Origin: Apostichopus japonicus
Lineage: Eukaryota > Echinodermata > Holothuroidea > Aspidochirotida > Stichopodidae
Reading direction: 5' to 3'
Length of the DNA stretch: 64,000 nucleotides
Assembly: GCF_037975245.1 (NCBI RefSeq)
Contig: NC_092568.1
Span: forward strand, 10,317,501-10,381,500
Shown: in pieces, positions 37,401 to 50,259 of the stretch
How the letters are laid out: each line of letters opens with the position of its first letter
How positions within the stretch are numbered: the stretch's first letter is position 1
Notes under the pieces: model-generated
What the model saw: only the letters and a program-made list of their open reading frames with translations
Told to the model about the DNA's origin: nothing
The model's database searches: none
Position numbers and translations under genes: made by a program

Positions 37401-39074
37401 ATTGAAAAAGTCTCTCTACGGTAGTGTTGGGTGGACTTAAGTTTTGCGACATAATTTCATAACTTCAAAAGAAACTTATTATTACATCTTGATATATTTT
37501 TTTTCAACTAAACTTTAATCCTGAAGGTGGCACTGTATTATATCACTAAAACTAGCTCCAAAAATATTTGGTAAGTAGTAAGGAAAAAATTGAAACACCC
37601 ACTGGTCTGCAATAAGATGCAATCGTATATACCTGACACTCCTTAATATTTTTCATCCTCCTAAACTCCCGCCCCTCATTAGGTACATGATAAGGTACTA
37701 TATGAAATTAGGCAGCATTAATTACTTCAAACATTTGAAAATGCCGGAACAACGAGACCTCACATCCAATATATGAGACACAATGTGTGCTGCTTCAGAA
37801 CAACGGAATGATCGTAATCCATGTAGTATACAGAGTCCTTCAATTATTAAAGAAGTATCCTAGGTAGACTTAATAATATTACAGAAAATTCAAGCGTACA
37901 GTATGTAAATCTATAACATATATATATGTGCGATACAAGGCTAAGCTTGTAAAAATTATTCAACATTGTGTCCCAAAATTTTAAAATGTAGCACTATTGT
38001 GCATCTAAGCAGACGACTGCATTTTACAAAACTTTCTCAAACCCGCGTTTTGGAAAAATGAAATGTGCCATTGGCAAATGGAGCGAGACTAGACCCACAT
38101 ACCCCACCCCATTTTGGGAATTGGCATTTACGATATAACTTTAAGTGAAGTTTTTCATAAAAGTTATCCAGTGGTTGACTCTCCGTTTTGCCAACACAAT
38201 AATATTTGCATTCTGTTCATGGCAACTTTTTAATTTCTTCAACTATCACTCGCACATTTCATCATAACATTATTCTTCTTAAAATGTGACACAGAAAACT
38301 AAGAATACGTGCACCGAAGTGAAATAAAAACGCACCGTAGGCTACATGCATGCTGCAGTTTGCTAAACTAGCCGTATATGTGCAGGCTGCTGTAGATATA
38401 GGTATAGGCTTACATACGTAACCATATAGGTTTGTGATTTGCTTCACCTTATCATTACCACAGTCTTAATAAAGGATCCTAGAGTGATATTTCCATGATC
38501 AAAGTATACCCTTGTCACGAACAAGACTATGGACATAGTCCTTTCGAGGCTGTGGCTGATTTGGGTGACTCGACCCAAAGAAATCTGAATTATTTATTAT
38601 TGATCTCGAAGTGCTCAAATACTAAATTATATTGATCTTTCCCGTCAGTTAAAATAATCGGAGCGTCACTGAGTCAACTACTTGCATGACACTTGCTCTC
38701 TACATTTGATTTCGGGCCAGTATACGTACATAAAACTGAAATGTACCGAAATAAACGAATTTTTCCCGTTGCAAGTTATATCTCTTTATTATGAAATTTT
38801 GGTTAAGATAATAACAATTTTTTTTTACTTTTTACTAGTTTCTAGCTTTTGTCAGAAGGAATTTGGAATTATCGCGTCAAAGAGATGATCTGTCTACTCT
38901 TCCGTACAATTTCCCAATATTGGGTGCACGGATCTAAAAATAGATTATTACATGTCTCAAGACAGAAGATCAAGGCGTTTTTGTTTACGTTTTTTGCTCA
39001 GTACGATCTTTACCCAAGTTTTAAACTAGTGATCATAATTTACAAAGTTACCGGTAAATCCAGAGGTATTCTAT
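37401..39074. promoter_or_regulatory. Intergenic space between divergent WDHD1 and ZFYVE19
   Basis: About 1.7-1.9 kb between head-to-head genes. No open frame of note, and no TATA box or repeat could be named confidently. Likely contains both promoters. Whether it acts as one bidirectional promoter cannot be told from sequence. Confidence 0.4.
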
Positions 39075-40291
39075 ATGGAGAATCGTTGCTTTAGGTGTGC
39101 GGACAAGTTTGGAGTCTTCAAAAAGGAGGTAGGCCTACTTTAAATTGGACTAACGGAACGTTAAGCCAGGCATACTATTACTAGTACTACGTTAGTGTAA
39201 AAGTAACTTATGTTAAGCCTAGACTTCTTTAGATAGGCCTAGGCCTAGGGCCTAAAGTAACTTAGGCTGCATTTTGCCTAACAGTTTGGCTGTAACCTAA
39301 GTTAGTAAGACTAATGCTAAGAGACAACAAGGCAAAAAATCATAACATCCCATATACATTATTTGTCCTAACAATAATGCCAATAATATTGCCCTGCGTA
39401 GGCTAGCCTAGGCAGAGGTCACCAGCCTAGTTGAAGGCTTAACAAGTTAAGTAACAACTAACATTTATGACAATAATGTTAGGAATAATACTAACCTATG
39501 CTATGTAGCCTACGTCACTCGTAAGTAACTAAGGCTAGGCAATTAAATGAAACAAAACATTCAAGGCTACAATAGACTAACAAAAGACCCAAGTTAGATT
39601 GGTTACTCAGCTTCTGCCAGTTAGAAATAGTACTAGTACTAGTTACTAGGCAAGAACCAGAATAGTTAATCTACTCCAATACTACAAGTTGTAGGCTACT
39701 ACTTCTAGGCTATACTAGCCAAATACAGGGAATTAATATCAACTTACCAGCTCACATTTTTGTGTGATATTCTATCCAACACAGCATGTTGCATGGACAC
39801 CCTATAAGAGAGGCTAGATCAGCAATTAATGATACTGAAACATATTGTAATGAAAGTTATTGTGAGAGGGAATGGTTTGGTGGGTTTAGTCACTATATAG
39901 TCAAACTCATCCATGGTTTATTACTCTTCTGTGTTGGCCAAACCACATGCTTCAGTACTCTAATTCATTTCAAAGAGACGTGATTGCATGAAAGAAGATA
40001 TTGTATTGGAATAACAGACTCTGCACTAACAAATGCTCTTTTTTATTGTAGTATTTTTGTTATTATTTCAAATAACTTTCCTCCATTATCTCTCATTCAG
40101 ATAGCTTGCAGAAAATGCGGGTTTGGGTTTTGTAAGAAATGTCTCCCTCACCAAGTCCAACTGTCTTCATCACAGCCTGAACCTGTTCCAGTTTGTAACA
40201 AGTGCTTTCAGTCCCTCCAAAAGACTTCAGGAAACCAAAAGCCTGCTTCACAAGGATCAAAGTATGATGAACTGCCAGAAAATTTCAAAAA
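39075..40291 (+). CDS. ZFYVE19: ZFYVE19 exons 1-2: FYVE-like zinc finger
   Basis: Zinc ligands are visible as C5/C8, C21/C24 (CRKC), C29/C32 (CKKC) and C50/C53 (CNKC), the eight cysteines of a FYVE fold. The canonical basic RR/KHHCR motif is absent: the sequence reads [11 protein letters not shown], as in human ANCHR (YGCKNCGRAFC). Exon 1 (39075-39128) ends in phase 0 with GAG/GTAGGC. Exon 2 (40101-40291) starts after TCATTCAG and ends [11 protein letters not shown], matching the human NYKK that precedes the next exon. Confidence 0.92.
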
Positions 40292-43200
40292 GTAAGTAGG
40301 CCTAAATATTATAAAGCTGTGGAGGAAGAGATGCTTGAATTATAATCTTCTCTTTGAAGTTTGGTACATACAACAAATATCCAGTAGCAATAGACCCATG
40401 GAGCACACATCCATCTACATCCACAAAATATACTACAAATGGAATAACAATACAATGGAATGTAACCTCCTGAACCCTACACAAAGATGATTACCAAAAC
40501 TGAATAATTAACGATAAAAGATTCCCAGCTATTATTCCACCACTAGTTACTGTATATTTTGAACCACTTGTAACATGTGTGGAAGAAATGACTTAAAATG
40601 CAACCTTTGATATTATCAAGACTGAGGAGAGTGGGAGAGGAGGGGTGAGGGCAGCATTAGGGGGGGTACAGCCTTGTCATCTGGGGTCACCAAGAGGGCC
40701 ACAGGTGCCACGCCCACATAAAAGATTACCTTGAATTTATGAAGAATTCTACAAGGGCCTGGTGACATAATTTTCTGGGGCTTACCTGACTCTCAATACC
40801 CTTGCATAATATATGTTTTATTACCAGCATCATGGTAAATTTAGATGTTCCATTTTCACAGTAAAATATGTACAGTATATGATGATAGTGTACAATGTTT
40901 TAATCTCCAGATGCTAACAATTTGAAAAATTTCTTTTTGCAAGCAAACAGTGTGTGTTTTTTTTTTAAATGATCTCTCTCTTCTATTCTGTTAATCTTTT
41001 CTCTTCATGAAGGAGAGTGGCTGCTCTACAGGCAAAGGAAGAGGCCTCAGGAAAACCGATGAAGTCAAAAGGTGGCCAGAAGTTATCTGCAGCTGACCAG
41101 GATATTGCCAGTCGGTTAGAGAAACTGAAGGCAGGCAAGAAACAGGCCATGGGTAAGAACGGTTGCATCTTTCAAAAATGAGAGGAATTATTTATGATGT
41201 GGCAATGTGTATTCAATCATTTCAATGAAGAACTTTGTTAAGAACAGAGTTTCAAAGTAAGTGCTTCGTTATCTTCTGTGGTCTAAACTGTTCAAGAATT
41301 TTCTTTCAAGGTTAATGGGTCAGTGTCAAGCATTATTATCTGTACCAGCAGTTTTCTAGAATTTCTATGTGTTTTTGCAATCTTCTGATACAGCTGTCTC
41401 TGTGTTATGTGCAAAAAAACTGTTTAAGTTTTCAGTTATAGTAAAAGGACCAAAAAAATATTTTCTTAGCAAACACACCACTTTGTTCTTTAAAAATATG
41501 TACAGACACATATTTTATTCCCTCAATTGTATATGGTCATTATCTTCATTTTCCATCAAACTATAAATATGCATAATTTCTGTGTTGGCTGCTGTAAGTA
41601 AAGTTTAATTGAAGAAATGCAATGTTCAGTTTGTATTTGCAGCTCTATCTATCAGAATTTTGCCCTATTATATTGTCTTTGGAGAAATTTATAATGTTCA
41701 GTACGTATTCATGACTGTAACTCTAAGGGATATTATTATAATTATTGCTCTTACTGTTCTATCCATTTCATTTTGTAATTTATGAAAAGGTCGTGCCCTA
41801 TCTTTCGAAGAAATGGAATCTCGACTGAGAGTTTTGAAAGGCCTGCCTAGCCAGTCAGATGAAGGTCACCAAACTAAGGTACTGATTTCGGTCATCTCGT
41901 TCAACAAGATTATATTGTGAATTAAGGTGTTGTGAGATATGAATGACAATAAAGAGATACGGGTGTCCCTTATGTTAGTGAAAATGATAAAAAGATTTAA
42001 AAGGAAATGGAGAATTTTACAAAAGAAAAGTTAGAACTTTAAAAGAAAAGATATGTAGGGATTATGATGAATAAGTTACATAATATTTACATGAGGATAC
42101 ACTTCATGAGAAATTTGTAATCGTTGCAGAAGGAAAAAGGAATCTATGTAATGGTGATGGTGGTGTTGGTGTGTGCATGTGGGTGTGTAAATGTATGTGA
42201 CACCTTGGCCTGTGAACATGAAAAAAAAAGGTGCATGATGGATGGACTTGATATTTGGTGGGTAAATTTGCAGTAGTGAGTGCAAGAATGCTATTGAAAT
42301 GTTGGAGGTCAAAGGTCGCTCAAGTTCAACAGAGATCAAAGTCTGAAAAATTTGTATACTTGAAAAACACAAAAGGAAATCTTGGAAGAACTTTATACTT
42401 GATATGTGGATCCCTTTGGTGATTAAAAGAATTCTGTTGAAATTGGTGAAGGTCAAAGATCATACGGTCAACATAGGTCAAAGTCAGAAACCTTGTCAAC
42501 ACAACAACCACAACAGAAAAGATTGGATGAATTTCCTACTTGGTATGTAGATGCATCTTATTGAGTACAAGAATCCCTATTAATATCTTTGGAGGTCAAA
42601 GGTCATTCAACATACTGTAATATCTGAAGTAAAGCTTGGATCATGTGCTTTAAAACTATTTTGTGGATTCATCTTATTGAGTAGAAGAATCCTGTTCTTT
42701 TCTGTGGAGGTTAAAGGTCATTCAAGGCCAACAGAAGTCAAGGTCAAGCCCTGTAACTTTATAATAGCAATAAACCCAAACATAAAACAATGAACATGTT
42801 AAGTACAAGAAACTTTGGTGTAGATTATAATAAATGTATTTATATAAATTAGAGGTCCTGACGTTTCAATCCTAGCAGGATTTTCTTCAGAGGCTGACTG
42901 AAAGGAAAAAAAAACTGAGGACACAATTAAATGTTCTCATAGAAAATCGTGGCAAGGAATCGCTAAACCTGTTGGCTTGCTTTTGTGTCACTCCCTTTTA
43001 TTCTCAAAGCATATTCTTTAGTATCACTTTGTCAAGACATTGTATCTTCTCTTCCCAATTTCGTTGTTCTCGAGAATCGTGTATCTTTCAAACTCTCATA
43101 TTTGTCGAGTGATGCTCTTGATACTCTCTATGTGTACACCACATTCATGACCAAACTTTATACCCCACAGAGTCATCAACCGCCAGACCCGAGGACAAAT

Positions 43201-44079
43201 CACGAAAAATCTCAGGATTTGGTAACGCAGATGACGGAGGAAGTGAACATGGACAGTCGGTTGGCTGGTTCGTCATCCAGGGATGCGGGTAAAGTCTCAT
43301 CAAATTCAGATCTTATCTTAAGGATTTGGATATATAGTTGTATTATGGGAATCCAAAAGCAGAACAATGTTAATCTTTGTTTTTTGCACTTGGTGTCAGT
43401 CATATGAAGGAAATAAAAAAAATGAAAATAATGACCAGAAGGTTGTTCAGGTTTTTTCAATTTTAAATTGTTTGTACCATATTATCTGAATATCTTTATG
43501 TTCAGTGATTTAATGGTTTATGGTTAAGTCACTGTAACTAATACTATCAAAATTCTTCATGTAAAATTATCCAGTAATGGATAAATATTACCCCAATATC
43601 TATTCTACTCTATTAACAAAACCATTAGGATATTGAGTTACTTGTCAATGTCAACTTAAAAACTCCTGAAGAATATCAGTCTGAGCAATAATCGCTTTTC
43701 TATGATTATGATTCTTTTCTTACTTTCTTTATCGCTGTTGGATTTTTCAGATGACACAGAGGAGATTGACGTGTCTGCCTCTCAGGAGGATTCAGCGAAG
43801 AGTCTGGAAGACGAGGTGAAGAATGTTTTAGACGAGGCTAAAAGGGAATTAAGCGATGCAGCACAAGGGAGGAAGAATGATGCAGAGATGGAAGAAAGAC
43901 TAGCAAAACTGCAGGGTATGGACACACAGACATACAGAGGTAAAAATCAACACGTAGTTGTAAAAGAATGCACAAAATTAACTTCTTTGCTTTCTCAAAA
44001 TTGTTTTCTAATTTCTTACTTTCTCAGTCAGTGCTCTGTTGTTGATTTATATATATATGTAAATATAAATATATATATA

Positions 44080-44148
<69 letters not shown>

Positions 44149-46885
44149 AAAGATAAACAAGCGAATATCTTTTATATTATCAGTATGGATCACTACTATT
44201 GTTTATCTTTTATATTATCAGTATGGACCACTACTATTTTATATATATCATTCAGTTCTACGTAAAGATCACAATGTTAATGAAACTTTTGTCTTTAACT
44301 TCATTTGCAGATCAAGGCAGGAAAGCAATGGAGAACATGAGTGAAGAAGAGGCAACTAAGAGATACATCGCAAAGGTAGGTTGTCACCCGGGCTCGATTT
44401 TCAAAATATATGTTCCAAAATGGTTAAAACAGCTTTGAAAAGTGTGTTGTGTAATTTTTGGAACCTTTGTGGCATTTTAATCCCATTTATCAATTCATAT
44501 GTCAAAAGTTTTGCATCAAATAAGTGGTTTTTGATATTAATTGCAAGTTTCAGGATAAGTCATGTTTTCTTTTCACTGTTCACATTTATTTGTTGCCAGT
44601 CACATCCTGAGTATTTTTAATTTTCCACAAAATTAATTTTGTCAGCAACGTATGGTAGCTTTCTATGCAAATATGTGGTTCAAGGCTTAATATCTTTACT
44701 ATGTAAGAATCTTCTTACTTCGGAAAATTGCCCCCTCAAAATTTAAATCCAACATAAAAAATTTACAAATGTATAGTCCTTAAACATTCTACCACGATTT
44801 TGGATTCGTTACTTCCATTGCTGATGTTTTTTTTTCCTTTTCTGCAGCTTCTTGAGGAGAGCAGATTAGATGACAAAATGGAAGGCGACGGCTACAGTCA
44901 ACTCGTAGAAGACTCAAAAACAACTCACTTACAGAAGAAAAAGGTGACGTATCGGATCCATGCCGAAAAATATTTGGAAACTCCATAAGTCTGCGTTGCT
45001 AGTCTCTGCATCATTATTCTTAGAAGACATAATAAAAAGAATGGTGATTGGCTTTAAGGAACAAATTCACGTTTCAATGTTTTTATGGCAGTTTCAAACC
45101 TTATAAAGTTTATAAAGTTAAACCTTATAAAGTTCATATGTCAACAAAGAAGAGAAGAAAACAAGAAAGCAAAGCAGAACAAAACAAACCAAACAAGAAA
45201 TAACGGAAGTTCTAAAGTTTTGATTGCAAACTGTTTCTTCGTTTCTTCGTTTTGTCAGTTTGCTATTTGAAATACAATGCAAGTTTATAATTGTTTGCAT
45301 TTTTATAGCTTCAGTATCCTTTACATGGCCTTCTGGCCCTATGTTATACAGAGTAAACAGATTTTTGAGTCTTTGTTTAATATGTTCGATTCCTCCACTA
45401 TTCATTTCTAGTTCTTCCTACTTGACTGGGTCACAAAACTGAAACGGGACCAATAGTGCCCCAAACCAGCGCATGTTTATATTGAAAATGTAATAAAATC
45501 ATATGCTGCTTTGAAAATTCCAGTTTTGACCTACTGTTGGGTGAATCATACAAAATGAGCACAAACCTTGAAGAAATCAATGTCTTCACTTGCCATGTTT
45601 TACAGTAATTACAGATGGTTTATTTTATTTTGTGGGGGAGGTGTGCCCTAAGAGTGGAGGTGGAGGGGGGGGGGGCGGAGGTGGTGGAATGTTAGGTCAA
45701 GTGGGAGCTTCTATTAAGAGCATATCAAAGCCTCACAGTACTGCAAACTGGGAGTGAGAGGGGTGTTTAGTGGGGTTGCGTGCTACTCTTTAATCGGTTG
45801 GAAAAGCTTTCAAGTAAAACAGTGCCACAAACAACAAACAGTGTTAGACTCTTGACGTGTCCATGAATGTTGTCATTTTGCCCGCAGGCTGCGGTCGATC
45901 CCGATGAACTGCCTTGGTGTTGTATTTGCAATGAGGACGCAGCTCTCAGATGTCATGACTGCGATGATGACTTGTACTGCAAAAGCTGCTTCAGGTTGGA
46001 CGATACTAATCAACTTTTGTGCAATTTTTATTTAAAAAAATACATAAATCTATAAGGTTTATGTTTGAATTCACCCCCTCCCCCCCAAGTTAAATTCAAC
46101 ATTTGATTATCAAATCACCTCCCCCTCCCCCTTTCCAAATCACTAGATGAAAGATCACCAAGACAAAGCATAAGTAATAAAACTGTCATTTTTCAACAGT
46201 TGGTGGATTTTCATATTAATACTAGCAATGCTCTTGTATTGTTTTGTGTGCATAAGTAACTGCATGCTGTAGCCCCTAGCCTTCAATAAGTTTCTAAGTC
46301 CAATAATGAGGCCACTCTGTAAGTCACTGCAATGCTTGTCTTTATAAGTAAAAAATGCAAAGTAATACAAGTATGACTGAAATAATGATTGACTGAAGTA
46401 ATGAAGATTGACTGAAGTAATATATGACTGAAGTAATACAAGTATGACTGAAATAATGATTAGAAATGAATATTTGGGTTGAAATTGGATGCAGGACTGG
46501 ACTTTGTTGGAAGATGGATAGTCTTGCTTGAGTATCTCCTTCTTCAGGGTCCCAGACAGTTTTGAGATGTGGTGGGAGGGTTGAGAGGGGGTGGGGGGGG
46601 GGGGTTAGCATGACCACCCACCTCATCTGTGTTATGTTTTGTTAATGAAGTACTGTATGTAGCTTTATTATAACTTTGAGTCTTAAAACTCATTAAACTG
46701 TAAATAGTATTGTAACAAGGCTATAGTATGTGCTGCTGTTAACTTCATACTCTGGTATGAACAATATTTATGTTGGTCTGAGAATCATTAGATTTCTCTC
46801 AATCTACAGGGAAGGACATGATGAATTTGATATGAAACATCACAGGATATCAAAGTACAAAGCTCCAAAAGATGCTGAGAGGTGA
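39075..46885 (+). CDS. ZFYVE19: ZFYVE19 / ANCHR orthologue (abscission checkpoint regulator), 10 exons, complete
   Basis: Midbody and endosome-associated regulator that, with CHMP4C and Aurora B, holds VPS4 to delay abscission when chromatin bridges persist (family knowledge). Exons: 39075-39128, 40101-40291, 41013-41152, 41790-41878, 43171-43288, 43751-43939, 44311-44375, 44848-44943, 45888-45994, 46810-46885. They total 1125 nt, so 374 residues and TGA, all in phase. The N-terminus [18 protein letters not shown] matches human MESRCYGCAVKFTLFKKE. There is an in-frame stop at 39036-39038, so this ATG is the first available, although its context is weak (T at -3). Order: FYVE-like finger, VPS4-binding MIM1-type helices, C-terminal B-box. 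A possible AATAAA lies at 47488. Confidence 0.93.
41013..44943 (+). CDS. ZFYVE19: ZFYVE19 exons 3-8: MIM1-type VPS4-binding helices and linker
   Basis: Exon 3 begins [11 protein letters not shown] (human RVAALEAKQ) and ends with [14 protein letters not shown] (residues 110-123). Exon 4 carries [12 protein letters not shown] (135-146). Exon 6 carries [11 protein letters not shown] (243-253). All three fit the MIM1 pattern of acidic residues, RL, then L and K/R/Q, the ESCRT motif bound by VPS4 MIT domains. Exon 5 has [17 protein letters not shown] (human TQDLLTQLAAEVAIDES). Exons 7-8 give [15 protein letters not shown] (human AIQRVLQQLTEEASLDE). Exon 8 uses a weak donor AAG/GTGACG. Confidence 0.9.
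42290..42790. repeat. Dispersed AGGTCA-type repeat, three to four tandem units
   Basis: Units of about 140-150 bp with GGAGGTCAAAGGTCATTCAA, CAGAGGTCAAAGTCTGAAA, ACTTGGTATGTAGATGCATC and TTGAGTACAAGAATCC. Lies in ZFYVE19 intron 4. Contains a perfect AGGTCAAAGGTCA at 42593-42605. Confidence 0.8.
44047..44145. repeat. (TA)n microsatellite
   Basis: Nearly pure TA repeats in ZFYVE19 intron 6, with a few interruptions. Confidence 0.9.
44164..44240. repeat. Short tandem duplication next to the TA tract
   Basis: Two copies of CTTTTATATTATCAGTATGG followed by A[T/C]CACTACTA, separated by a few bases. Confidence 0.8.
45888..46885 (+). CDS. ZFYVE19: ZFYVE19 exons 9-10: C-terminal B-box-type zinc finger
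   Basis: Exon 9 encodes [20 protein letters not shown] and [10 protein letters not shown], nearly the same as human [20 protein letters not shown]. Exon 10 adds [12 protein letters not shown], giving ligands C325 or C326, C328, C336, C339, C345, C348, H353 and a terminal His. The protein ends KAPKDAER, stop at 46883-46885. The junction is AG/G (phase 2). Confidence 0.93.
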
Positions 46886-47284
46886 CAAGCGTCAGCAGAG
46901 TTGGGACTTGTACAACTCAATCTGTTTGGCTCGAAGAAAAGGAGAAAAGAGCTAACTACAACTTTAACACTAAGAATTGAAGAAAAAAAGAAATGAAAAA
47001 AAAAGAAGATTGCTCTATAGTTGAACAGTTTAACAGTGTTAACAATTTTTACCTTACCGTTGAATGTATGTACAAGCAGTATTGAATCTTTATTCACATG
47101 TATGTATGGAGTGCCGATGCAAATACCAACATAGTTAATTCAACAGCATTTTGGTCGCTGGCTTGCTGGTTCGCTGGTACTATCTACGGATGCCCATCAG
47201 CAAATTTCCAATGGCCGACAACCTCTACTATTCTCATGAGGTGTAATGCTCATGTTATCGAATAGGCTGGTCGGTTGGACATAC

Positions 47285-47480
47285 GGTAGATTATGAAACA
47301 AGGTTTCCACAATCTGACCTCTGGTGACTCCAAATGACCTTCGACCTCCACAGAAACAATATGCTTTTCGTACTTAAAGTGTCACAACTACATACTAAAT
47401 ATGAGATTGGTTCAAGCTTCCCTTTTTGAGATATCATGTTTACAAGGTTTTCACAATTTGACCCCCAGTGATCCCAAATG
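47285..47480. repeat. Dispersed AGGTCA-type repeat, inverted or diverged copy
   Basis: CAAGGTTTCCACAATCTGAC, CCTCTGGTGACTCCAAATGA and CCTTCGACCTCCACAGAAAC resemble copies at 60300. A second unit follows at about 47440. Confidence 0.5.
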
Positions 47481-48989
47481 AGGGCAAAATAAATCAGTTA
47501 TTTTATGATACTTTTCTTGGCATGTGTTCTAAGCAGTAGAGCAAGTAACCTACACCTTTACATTATCAAGACATCATGACAACGATTGAACTCTGTCTAT
47601 AATCTAGAATTTGTGACCAGTAATTTCTACTTTTATCCGTATCGTAAAAGAAAAAGTCTAATGTTCTATTATTGAAAGATTTATGAAAATCTGAAAAAAA
47701 TACTTTTTCCAAATGTTTTACCGAAATTTTACAGAAACATTCAAGATGAATAACCTTTTCTTCCAAACCTAGCCTTTTTCTGAAAACTAAAATTTTTGGT
47801 TTAAGTCGTACGAATTGTCTACCGGTATTGCAAATGCTTATGTCGAAATTCTGACGTAATTATTCAAAATGTTGGGATTTTTACCTCGAAAGTTTGCCTT
47901 TGTCTTCAATGGGGTTATTATATTTCGTAGCATTTCTTGTTAGAAATTGTGTTTTTTTTTTGTGACATAATTTCCTCATGAACCGTACAAAGTACAATGC
48001 TTGATCGAAATATAAGCTTCTGAAATCACAATATCGCATTTCTGTCGAGATTTCGAGTAAAAAGTCGAAGTAATAATGCAATATACTGTATTATGAACGA
48101 AAAATTCATCTTTTGATTTCCTAGTATTCTTTACGCTATTACAAAGAACCCAGCTGAATGATATATCACTGCTGTGAAGTGCATCCCTGGGTAAGAAATG
48201 AGGGCTCAGAAACATGCTACTACCGGCACCTGCCCCTTTCAGAAATGGGGATGCACGTCCCACCCCACAACCCACCGGTCCTCTGCTGCTGCGCCTAAGT
48301 ATTGCGTCGGCATATGGACAATATATGCAGCACTCCTTCCACATCTCGAGGCCTTTTAACAAATTTCATACAATGAATACTTGGTATTTAAACTGATTTT
48401 GGTTTCAATGATGATCGTTACCTATGCATTCATGCTTGTGTATGTGTATGTGTGTCGGTGGGTTAGGGTAAAATGTTGGTGATTTGGAGCATCCAAGTGA
48501 CCGTATTCACAGACATCTCTATTTTTTATCAAGCTTGCTAGCTTAAAAGTTACGATTTTTTTTTCTAGCGGGATCATGTCTTTCATGCTACTATCAGTTA
48601 AATTTCAAATTTAATCTTAGATACAAGAATTCTCTATTTCTTTGTCAACTAATTTGTAACAATAGTACGATTCAAGTTGATAACAAGCCAATAATTGCTT
48701 ATCATGCATTGGATGGGTGGTGCCCTTTTTACTTATTTGATCAGTTTATTGAGAATATTTCGTTAACCACTCATTTCTGAAATCTACTCGGAATAAGGTG
48801 ATTAATTAAAATTGATTCATGCTTGTATAGTCCCATTAATAGTCAGTCTGTAGAAAAAGTAACTGACTGATTGTTATTTGACATGTAAATCAGTTCACAC
48901 CAATTTGGTTGAAACTGTTTGCAGCCCGAGTAAATCTCATTTAAAATGGGGGTAAGACTTATAATCTTTAAGAGATGACCACTTTAAAC

Positions 48990-49300
48990 ATCAGGGATTC
49001 AGGGGTTATATTTAAAATGACTGGACTACTTAGACTAACACACAGACAATTAAGCCAGTTCCACCCGATGCACCACAAAACTCCATTAGAAACTAACAAT
49101 TTATTTTGACATTACGTAACATGTAAACAATGCATCAAACAGAAATGGTGTTGAATGTCATCTACATGTTCTCTGTTGTTAATATCAAGCTAAGATAACG
49201 TGTTTTGGTTGAGTTATTTGAATGGATAAACATTAACATTTAGGCAGACGATGTGATCACCCAAATTAGCCTCATTAAAGTTTCATGCCCATACCAAAAT
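48990..49300. repeat. Dispersed repeat, unclassified, copy 2
   Basis: Counterpart of 29540-29870 (AAAATGACTGGACTACTTAG, AATGGTGTTGAATGTCAT, GTTTTGGTTGAGTTATTT). Confidence 0.55.
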
Positions 49301-49900
49301 CAATGGCGGAATGTGAACCGCCCACCCCCCCCCCCCCTCCTCTCCGTTAAACCTTTGAAACTCTGTGCCCGTCACAGGTGGTATACGTATACCATTGGTA
49401 CTCTAGTATTTAATTTTTCAACTGTTTCGTGTTCAAAACCAGCCAAATAATTTGAATTTGCTTAAAAATTACAAAATACGATAGACGTTTGCTTATGTCA
49501 ATAGGGATGTATCATCGCCAATAGCAATTAACGTAAATGGATGTATGACATATCGCTGGAGTTTGATAGTTGAGTTGCTTGCAGGGATTTTATTTTCTCT
49601 ATTATGTCTTCTTCTGCTTTTCATTTCAATAAATAAGCAAAATTTATTTGACGGCGGTGACGTTTTTGTTATTACAATGAATGAAGTTGGTTGCTAAACA
49701 AAACAAGCCTGAATTTTTATTTTATATAGTCAAACCCCACATTCTCGCATAGCATTTTGTATGGTGAGATAAGAAGATGATAGTTCGTGAATGCATCTGG
49801 CAACAGTAGGCTGAATGGTGTCATCACATCAAATTGATGTGTTGTTATTCTTTTGTAACATATCATTCAGTTATCCACAGTGGAAAATAATAATATACTG

Positions 49901-50170
49901 TGGCCGAGTTGATAAAGGCGGTGGCATTTGAAGCAATGAAGCTTAGCAATCGGGAGGTTCGGGGTTCGATTCTCGGCCGGGTCATAGTAAGGTGGGTTTT
50001 TCATCCAAGAGCAATCTACGGTTTTCCCATCTGAAATGACTTTCTAAATTGAAAAGATTCCAAAATTTGAGTTAAATGTTGAATTGGAAGCCACCCGACG
50101 TGTAAGTTGTAATCCATAAGCCCTTGCGGGCTTCTCCCACATTTGTGGTCGCTTAAGCGTCGTAAAAATA
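49901..50170 (+). mobile_element. tRNA-derived SINE, family A, copy 2
   Basis: The better-preserved copy: TGGCCGAGTTGATAAAGGCG (A-box region), GGGTTCGATTC B box, then a body with TTTTCCCATCTGAAATGAC and the tail GTGGTCGCTTAAGCGTCGTA. The head looks like tRNA-Leu/Ser. Confidence 0.8.
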
Positions 50171-50259
50171 ATTGCTGATTATTATGATTATTATTATATA
50201 TAATGATTACAAACCCCCGTTGCGATGACAACTCTTCAAAACAATTTGGGGGAATTTAA

